From positions 3,270,593 through 3,334,592 of the forward strand of contig CM119267.1 in assembly GCA_051294375.1 (NCBI GenBank): a stretch of DNA of 64,000 nt. Direction: 5' to 3'. Positions 57,501-64,000 of the stretch are shown piece after piece (the stretch's first letter is position 1; the number at the start of each line of letters is the position of its first letter). The position numbers and the translations under genes are program-made. The DNA comes from Paraspadella gotoi (taxonomy: Eukaryota; Chaetognatha). The notes under the pieces were generated by a model. The model was not told where the DNA came from and did no database searches. It saw only the letters and a list, made by a program, of their open reading frames with translations.

Positions 57501-58941
57501 CTAACCAATCCTTCGTTAGGCCAAATTGTGTTGTGGCACAAAGTTAATCAACATTGTAAGTAACAACTGAACAATAGTGGAAAGAGTCGTTTTTTTCCTA
57601 AATGCAACGTTTGTATGCGGACCAATAAAGGGTAACTTTATTCGATCATTCAATTAATAGCTGTTAGAGGGCTCAAACTTGAGAAAGGAAAGCAGACAAT
57701 CTTACGCGGTTCCGGGGCGGCCGTGTTCTCCTCCGCCTGTTCCTGCGAGGTGCGTCGCAGACGGAACGTACGAGTTTCAGGCAAATTGGCCGAGCAAATG
57801 GAAAGGGCTATCAGGCAAAGTGCCGCGCTGATCAGGTTTGGAAAGAAGTAGGGATATCTTGATCGCAGGAGGAGAAAAGGATTAGTATTGGATAGCTTGA
57901 GAGCATTCACCTCGAATTGATTTCAAACTTACTTGGCGAAAGTCCCGTCGTCCTTGAACACGCTCGGGTATTTCTTGTGAGGCTCTGACAAGTAGCCGCC
58001 GATCGACGGCCCCAACAACAATCCGCTCCCCCAACCTATGGCCAGCAAGGCTAAGCCCACGGCTTGATTCGTATTGTCGGAGATATCACCCAGGATCGCC
58101 TTCGAGGCGCCTATGATACCGTTAAAAGCGCCGACCAATCCTCTGACGTCAAATTAAAAAAAAGGGCTCAGATTTGAAGGTCTAAGAATTTTTTCTTTAT
58201 CTAAGGGACGAAAAAAAAACCTGGAAGCGAAGGCCCAGTGAATACTGGTGGAAAAACCGAAAGCGATGGTGAAGACGCCAGTTCCAGAGAGACAAAGAAG
58301 AACGACGCACCGACGGCCCAAGTAGTCCGTCAAGAATCCCCAAAGGACGGAGGAAAAAAATGCGCCGATGAAATAACTAGAGGCAACAATGCCGGCGTAA
58401 TAACTATAAAAAAAAAATAGTGAAACGGAATTGTGTATCGTGAGGGCTGAAATTCACGTCACGAATAAACTCACCCAATGAGCTCCTCCTCGAACCCCAT
58501 GTCCCTGATCATTTGCGGAAGGTAAGGAAACAGCATAGTGATGTTGACGACGCAGACGAAAAGAGCGAAGACTGTGTGGAAAATGATGCTCCACCTGGGG
58601 GTCGTCGCCCCCGGAGGCACGAGGCTCATCGCTCGGCACAAGCGCGTGCAGGATCCGCTGTGGGAAGCTTCGCTCGAATCTCGATCGCCGATCGTGACCC
58701 GAGAGGGCTCGCCGAGAAGGCCGTGCGGTGCTAAGCTCCCCTTTCCGCCATCTGCCTCGTGTTTCTCCATCTTCGTCGATTCATCAGTCGAATTAATCGA
58801 CGTAAGAGTCGAAGTCGCCGAAACATAACACGAATAAGTTGATTCATGGCCTGGAGTTGACGCCGCATCGCCAGGTGAAGGCGAGCCATGATGCTGGCTT
58901 GGTGCGAGGGCGCGAACTCTTTGGGAGGCATCGGAGGACAT
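54570..58941 (-). CDS. MFS transporter, ZIF1/tetracycline-efflux-like
   Basis: Eight exons in phase: 58,941-58,475, 58,403-58,221, 58,142-57,933, 57,857-57,706, 55,795-55,554, 55,462-55,293, 55,200-55,003 and 54,942-54,570; 664 aa. It is a twelve-span major facilitator with a 110-residue Ser-rich cytosolic N-terminus. The MFS motif A is GFLTDYLGRR at residues 178-187, followed by GLVGAFNGIIGASKAI and GWGSGLLLGPSIGGYLSEP. This matches plant ZINC INDUCED FACILITATOR-type transporters and their relatives in fungi and animals (proton-coupled efflux of small metabolites or metal chelators). A charged loop lies between helices 6 and 7 (EEQAEENTAAPE-like part), and a long basic tail ends the protein. 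The substrate is unknown. The 1.9-kb intron 4 holds an R1 copy and a 1.3-kb hairpin repeat. Confidence 0.85.
55835..56010 (+). repeat. Dispersed repeat R1, intronic copy
   Basis: AAATTGGTATTAAACATAAA, GGATTAAGGCCTCCATCCCT, GACCCTGCAACCTTTCAATC and the tail TTAATGTTTCAATTGGATAA match R1. The TTGCCCC part is deleted. Confidence 0.7.
56180..57470 (+). repeat. 1.3-kb hairpin-bearing repeat, copy A
   Basis: Shares ordered blocks with the inverse of 62,095-63,405: CGGT[A/T]GGCTATAGTTAT, AATACGGTAAGACAT, AACTTTTAAAGAT, a pyrimidine-rich tract (56,450-56,790), GGTTGCCTAGCAGATTTAA, then the hairpin, GCGGTTTTTTTT and ATGGACAAAAATGGACATA. It lies in an intron of the transporter. No ORF of known family is seen, so it is an unclassified mobile or duplicated element. 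Confidence 0.75.
56893..56937. repeat. Perfect hairpin, 21-bp stem, 3-nt loop
   Basis: The half-site AATCGACAGATTTTGCGGAA is repeated in inverted orientation around a 3-base centre. It is the most conserved part of the 1.3-kb repeat. Confidence 0.95.
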
Positions 58942-59310
58942 CGTATCGCGGCCGCTAGAAAGCAGAGGGACTCAATGGCACGATTTTGACAATGCAAACA
59001 AATCGGTAGGACACGAAGAAAAAAGGATGGCAAAGGTGCACTTCATTTTGGTGAGATGTAGCGCCACATCCGCTTGGTTGCTAAAGTGGCGAGGGAAGGG
59101 AAGTAGGGAAAAAGAATCCTCGGAAAGGAAAAGGGAAACGGTATGAAACTTTCATTTAAATGGGAAGAAATGATTTTTAAAAGGAAAGAATAATACGTAA
59201 TGATAATTATTTCGCGACTCTATTTCGTAGACACGGAGATATCCTAAATTCTAGTTCGAATGAAATAACTTTGCGAGTTTGTTACCGAACTCACGCGAAA
59301 CGTCTCAACC
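58942..59310. other. Upstream flank of the transporter gene
   Basis: Non-coding, holding the promoter region of the minus-strand transporter. No distinct element is recognised. Confidence 0.5.
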
Positions 59311-60440
59311 AACCAAAAATCAAAACATGGGTTCGAACCCCACCGTCGTCTTTATTTATGGTAATAGCCCTCATAACCGCAGATTTACTGTATGTAATTT
59401 ACTGCCGTTGTTGAAACAATTTTTTTTCCTCCACTTGATTCTATTTTGACCTAATATAAGGCAACCGAAAAATAAGATTATATTAAGTTAATAAAAAAAC
59501 AAAAAAGAGCCTCGTCCGACCATATTGACTCATTCAAGGACGCGATCTTAAAAATCAAATCATGGGTTCGAACCCCACGACGATATTATTTTTTTTTTTC
59601 GACATAATATAAAGCAACCCGAAAAGAGTATAAGTAAAAATATCAATATTAAAAAATAGAAAAAAAAACAAATTAATTTTTAAGTCGAGTGATCTTTTAA
59701 TACAATTGAAACATTCTTTAAAATATTATACCACTTTATTGGGGGAAGTCAGATACTCTGGGAGTAAATAAACGAGACGGAGTCTTGATTGAAAGCTTGC
59801 AGGGACCTGCAATCATTATCTTGTAAGAGTGATAGATAATTTTTATAATGGTTGTACCAATTTCATTTCATAAAAAATAAATTAGTAAATATTAATTAAT
59901 TATTAAATACAAAAAAACGTTCGAACCCCACTGCAGTCTTTTTCTTACCTAATATAAAGCAAACAAAAAAAAACATTAAAAATGGCAAAAGTATATTACT
60001 ATAACGAATAGAAAAATTTAATAACTGTCACAGGGGCTCAAACTTGAGAAACTCAGTGACTCGGTAACCTAAGATTGAAACTATTTGAAAGTATTTATTC
60101 CTTCATTCGAATTTATCAGAAAGGAAACGAAATAATCTCACGCGATCCCAAAAATCAAATCAAGGGTTCGAAACCCACTGCCGTTCTTTTTTTTCTTTTT
60201 AATATAAGGCAACCGGTCAATAAGATAACTGAAAATATCAATATTGATAAATAGAAATGAAAATAATAAATTATTGAATAAGTAATTAGTAAATATCTTA
60301 AAATCCAAAAAAACTTAAGAGAGTGAAACATAATTTTGCAATTTTCATATAAACCGGGCTGAGCCACCAAGCTCATTCAAGGATACGATCCCAAAAATCA
60401 AAGCATGGATTCGAACCCCACTGCGGTATTTTTAATTTTT
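59310..60440 (-). repeat. Array of SRP-RNA-derived repeats with B-box-like word
   Basis: Five units carry GGGTTCGAACCCCAC (or one-base variants) at about 59,329, 59,563, 59,917, 60,163 and 60,407. In four units it is preceded by CCCAAAAATCAAATCATG (or variants). At least two are joined to the 3' end of the SRP RNA (CTGAGCCACCAAGCTCATTC, AAGGATACGATCCC, and near 59,505 AGAGCCTCGTCCGACCATAT). Spacing is 234-356 bases, with AT-rich linkers containing CCTAATATAAGGCAACCG. GGTTCGAACC is its own reverse complement and fits a pol III B box on either strand. An R1 copy (59,695-59,875) interrupts the array. Confidence 0.7.
59695..59875 (-). repeat. Dispersed repeat R1 inside the SRP-derived array
   Basis: Minus-strand copy: ATACAATTGAAACATTCTTT, GGAGTCTTGATTGAAAGCTT, GCAGGGACCTGCAATCATTA, ATGGTTGTACCAATTTCAT. 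Confidence 0.8.
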
Positions 60441-60836
60441 AACCTAATATACCCACTGATGACCCTCCTATTTTTTTATGAAAAATGATATAAAATATAT
60501 AAAAGATAAATATAAACAATATCATTTAAGTAAGTGGAGAGAGATTTCAACATGAAACCAAAGTAAATTTTATTCATCCAATCATCGAGTCCTTGGTTGA
60601 AATCACCCGAGTCGCTGATCCGATTCAATTCCGATTCGATTCCGATTCCGTTCCTTCAAATAAAAATAAATATTATATTAAATAAATATTTAGTAAAAAA
60701 AGACATTTTAACTTATACTTTAGAAATCTTTTCCCACTCTCTAAAAAACAACGATTCTACTGATATCCCTAATGATAGAAATAATCATTTATAATATAAT
60801 ATAAAGCAACTGGACAAAATAATAAAATAAAATGGC
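60441..60836. other. AT-rich linker, no gene seen
   Basis: Lies downstream of the SRP RNA gene. Includes GATTCCGATTCGATTCCGAT-type short repeats at about 60,620-60,655 and the array linker words TAATATAAAGCAACTGGAC at the right edge. Confidence 0.6.
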
Positions 60837-60840
60837 AAAA
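60837..60840 (-). terminator. Pol III terminator of SRP RNA gene
   Basis: TTTT on the minus strand directly after the RNA's 3' end (GGCTCTCTTTT). Confidence 0.7.
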
Positions 60841-61137
60841 GAGAGCCTAGTCCGACCATGTTGACTGGGCTGAGCCACCAAGCTCATTCAAGGATGCGAT
60901 CCCTTGACTGTTCAGTGTGGAGGTTTTGAGCTGCTGTCTTTCGACCCTGGCCCGGTTCACCTCTCCTTAGTCAACCTGGTCACCCTGGCCTCCGCCGAAG
61001 CAACCATATTGACACCGAACTTCAAGTGGACATCCTATCGACATGAGACGAGATGACGCAGGACTCCCAGCCTCAAACCATCCTGAGGCCCCAGTCTCCA
61101 AGTAGCTGGATCACAGAGGCACGCCACTACCTCCGAC
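60841..61137 (-). ncRNA. Signal recognition particle RNA (7SL), full length
   Basis: About 297 nt on the minus strand, aligning end to end with metazoan 7SL RNA by eye. The 5' Alu-domain words are GTAGTGGCGTGCCT and ATCCAGCTACTTGGAGACTG. The middle has GTTCGGTGTCAATATGGTT, then CCAGGTTGACTAAGGAGAGG and TGAACCGGGCCAGG. The helix-8 SRP54 site AGCAGCTCAAAACC follows, and the closing strand GGGATCGC ends with CAGCCCAGTCAACATGG. A T4 run follows at once. SRP RNA scaffolds the particle that halts translation and delivers ribosomes to the ER. Length and preserved helix-8 loop suggest a working gene, but a retro-copy cannot be excluded because partial copies lie next to it. Confidence 0.88.
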
Positions 61138-62090
61138 TGAAAGAGATTCTTTAAAATGGAAGCAGAATTTAAATCAAGACTCGGAAAAGTGTTCTTTTGT
61201 TAGCGAAGGATCTGATCGAATGCGCTCTCTTGTGGAAAAGATTATTATTTAAATTAAAACAAAAGACTAGGCTGAGCTTGCTTACTTGGTATGTGGGACT
61301 ATGTCTATGACATGAAATGTAAACTTTTCTATTCTAATGTACACGTTGAACAGTAAACGAAATGTTCTTTCCAGCCAATGATTTTATGAAACCTTTTCGA
61401 AAATAAAAATTTGTAAGGAGACTATTATACCATTATACAGTGGAGGACGGAATTTTTAGTGAAAAGAATTCGATACCAAATAAAATGAACGAGAGTTTAT
61501 TTCAGTATAACATCGAAGGGAAAATGCGCGCGAGAATAAAATAACAATGACTTTTATATGAACTACTTTGTTTACCAAAGTAGGAATGTGAAAGGGAATG
61601 GAATTTTAGGCCGAGAAATATTATTGACATTTTTGCAATTTACAGAATTCTTTTCTCACGAACTTCACTCGGCCATGCTACTAAAATTTCAAAAAACAAA
61701 ATAATATTTCTAAAAACGATACTATAAATTCACTCAGGGTTAAAAAAATAAAAATTTTTAAGCCAAAATAACACTATAAAATTCACAAGGTTAGACATTA
61801 ACTGTATCGGTCTATGAAATCGCGAATATATAAGGGAATCAATTACAAGTTTTATTACACACTCTCTATAAAAAAAATTTCATAAGCTAACAATTTTCCA
61901 TCTAACAAAAAATCATGCTTTTTCAACTTGTTCTCTTCACAGTGGCAGTGATTTCTATCGAGGAATTCAGCAAAAAAACCACTTTTTGCAATATTGCTAG
62001 AATATTATCAACAGAATTGATTAAATTTAAACCCTAAGACAAAGTGGGCTGGACTACGGATTAATTAAAATCATCTGCTGCATTTTCTAA
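61138..62090. other. No gene seen
   Basis: Upstream side of the SRP RNA gene (minus strand), AT-rich. No TATA-like or proximal element could be assigned, and no protein-coding signal is seen. Confidence 0.5.
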
Positions 62091-62094
62091 TCAA

Positions 62095-63405
62095 GAATTG
62101 GTAAATTTTTGCTACTTTTAATAAAAAAAAATATGTCCATTTTTGTCCATTTTGACTTTTGTCTTGAGATTTGAACATCAAGATCATTGAAGAAAATTTT
62201 TTTACTCCAGATTTCGGGTACTTTCTCATCTTCTTTACCTCTGAGTTGGTTCATTTGCCGTTGGTCATCCATTGTTTACCTATGAATTAATTTTTAAATT
62301 GACTAATCAAAAAATTACATTTTTACATTTTATTACAATTTGTTAAACGAAAATACTTCAAAATGTTCACAAATCTAATCAAATATTCCCTTTCAACGGT
62401 GCTTCTGGTACCTAAAAAATTAGGGCAAAAAATTTAATAGTTTTGTAGCAATTAAATTTTTAAATCAACTTTTAATTTGTGGGATTTGTGAGGTGCGTTT
62501 TATTTGAATTAAAACTCGGTTTTTGACTTATTTTATAGTTTTTAATAGATGAGAAATATACTAAGGTTAACAAATTAAAAAAAACCGCATTCTTTTATTG
62601 TAATGGAAAGCTTCAGTAATTTTTTTCCTCTCAATCGACAGGTTTTTGCGGAAAAAATTTCCGCAAAAATCTGTCGATTTTTTAAATCTGCTAGGCAACC
62701 AAACTTTGAAAAAAATCATACGCTACCCAATATTTTCTTTCTTACAATACATTTTAAAGATTTTTATACATCCAGTATGATATAAATGCAAAAAATGAGT
62801 GAGAAGGAGAAAAAGAGAAAGAGAAGAGAGCATAGGTGAAAAAAAGTTGCAGGGAGAGAGAAAAAGAGTGGAAAGAAATTAATATATGGGGAAAAGGGGG
62901 AGAACTAAAACAATTGAGAGAAAAGAAAAGATAAGAAAGAGGGAAGAAAGAGAATCAGAGAGGAGAGAAAAGCAGAGATAGAGAGGAAGAGAAATAAATG
63001 TAAAGGAAGAAAAGAAGGGATGACACAGAGAAATATGAGGACAGAAAAGTCGGAGAATGGGAGAGAAAGACAGAGAGAAAGAGAGAGAAAGAAAGGGACA
63101 GAGAGAAGGTTCAAGAGAGAAAAAATAGTGGAAAAAATGGAAAAAAAATTTTAAAATATAGCTTGCCGTTTTTTTTGCCTAAGCTGTAGTATATCTAAAA
63201 AAAGGCAATAGATCTGACGAGCAATTTAATCTTTAAAAGTTGCCCTTACCATGAAAAATCGTTTTAGTTTCATCTTAAGGTAAAAGAAATTATGTCTTAC
63301 CGTATTTTGAAAGCATAGAAATTCACCCAGTGAGTTCGATGTTATAAGGAGAAAATAACTATAGCCAACCGTTTTTTTAAATAAAGCGTGTTTTATATTA
63401 ATCAG
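62095..63405 (-). repeat. 1.3-kb hairpin-bearing repeat, copy B
   Basis: Inverted relative to copy A, with the same order of blocks on the minus strand: AACGGTTGGCTATAGTTATT, AATACGGTAAGACATAATTT, a pyrimidine-rich tract, GGTTGCCTAGCAGATTTAA, hairpin, GCGGTTTTTTTT and ATGGACAAAAATGGACATA. Divergence is moderate (substitutions and small indels). No coding capacity is recognised. Confidence 0.75.
62633..62679. repeat. Hairpin of repeat copy B
   Basis: 22-bp stem with one mismatch and a 3-nt centre, matching the hairpin at 56,893-56,937 apart from one added T/A per arm. Confidence 0.95.
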
Positions 63406-63903
63406 TGGAAACAAAAGAAATAATAGTTATATAAGTTTCAATTTTATTGTTGAAAATACCCGAATAGAAATCACTGCCCAGTAAGTCGATGCTCATTTTA
63501 AAATTATGTAACATTTTCGAACTTTTTTATAAAACAAAAGACATATGAAAATAGTTAGTATGCAAAACAATTCAAATACAAAATCATAACGACGAATTCA
63601 ATTTTATTAGAATAAGTTTTCTAAATGCACAATAAGTTGAATTCGAAATGCAATAATTTGTAGACAATAATTCAAAACGGAAATAAAATATCAGTTTTTT
63701 TTATTGAAAAAAATTGAAAAAAAAAACTTTTACTAATTTTACGAAATAAGTTTACTGTCACATTGATTATTGATCTTTGATTTCAATAATGGTTCAACAT
63801 GCAAATTTATTCATTTTTGATGAGTTATCAAAATCAATAGAATAACTTTTATCACACACATATAGCGATCCCCCTCTCACACTCCATGGCAATCTTAACA
63901 TTT
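63406..63903. other. AT-rich, no gene seen
   Basis: Very AT-rich spacer. It would include the 3' UTR of the minus-strand gene entering at the right edge. Confidence 0.5.
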
Positions 63904-64000
63904 TCAAGCGACTTGTCCGCCGTTAAGAATCTCGTAGGTGTCAGGGTGATCGGTGCCTTCCTCTTCAACCTGAATCTCAAAAGGTTTGATTAATACGACA
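63904..64000 (-). CDS. 3' end of an unrecognised gene (partial)
   Basis: A minus-strand frame is open from the window edge to a TGA at 63,904-63,906, ending HPDTYEILNGGQVA. A possible acceptor (GAGATTCAG) ends at 63,970, giving a last exon of 21 codons in a clean frame. The sequence looks like ordinary coding DNA, but no family is recognised from so short a piece. Confidence 0.35.
   Translation of the reverse strand, partial: VVLIKPFEIQVEEEGTDHPDTYEILNGGQVA

Noticed and set aside
62905-63114. Hydrophobic minus-strand ORF
   Set aside because: Pyrimidine-rich tract of the 1.3-kb repeat; the equivalent ORF in copy A has a different sequence.

Overview
This is eukaryotic, almost certainly metazoan, DNA. 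Genes are split by short GT-AG introns (one GC-AG). The encoded proteins are animal families: a cadherin with DVNDNAP calcium motifs, an EMI+FAS1 periostin/TGFBI-like matrix protein, and hnRNP A/B proteins with a C-terminal M9-like tail. An SRP (7SL) RNA gene and SINE, DIRS, Penelope and Tc1/mariner elements are also present. The phylum cannot be fixed from the window; an invertebrate is likely. The assembly is mixed: some stretches are clean but broken by N runs at simple repeats, and another has frequent single-base indels, like uncorrected long reads.

Layout. 1-11,200: AT-rich DNA with triplet (GTC/GAC) microsatellites, minisatellites, four N gaps, one 655-codon low-complexity ORF of doubtful status and one exon-like fragment. 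11,200-23,757: a giant inverted repeat with arms of about 6.4 and 6.0 kb around an 83-bp spacer, holding the 5' exons of a plus-strand cadherin gene in the left arm and a frameshifted inverted copy in the right arm. The left arm alone carries a Penelope-type relic, the right arm alone a Tc1/mariner-type element. 23,801-30,793: the remaining cadherin exons, with transmembrane segment and cytoplasmic tail. 32,395-33,138: a second element of the same mariner-type family, abutting the next start codon. 33,150-43,518 (+): a secreted EMI/FAS1 x4 protein in 20 exons; its introns hold tRNA-like SINEs and a 2.5-kb DIRS-type element.

From 44,094 to 58,941 all genes read on the minus strand: OMA1-like mitochondrial protease, AGXT2 (mitochondrial aminotransferase), two tandem hnRNP A/B genes, a MAIP1-like mitochondrial protein, and a ZIF1-like MFS transporter. 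From 59,300 to 61,140 there is an array of SRP-RNA-derived repeats next to a full-length SRP RNA gene. Two inverted copies of a 1.3-kb repeat with a central hairpin flank this block (56.2-57.5 kb and 62.1-63.4 kb). The window ends in the 3' exon of an unrecognised minus-strand gene.

The genes do not form one pathway. Three (OMA1, AGXT2, MAIP1-like) make mitochondrial proteins, and two (cadherin, EMI/FAS1) act in cell adhesion or matrix. A recurrent theme is dispersed repeats: one unnamed family (called R1 here) occurs at least eight times, and another with a telomere-like body (R2) at least three times.
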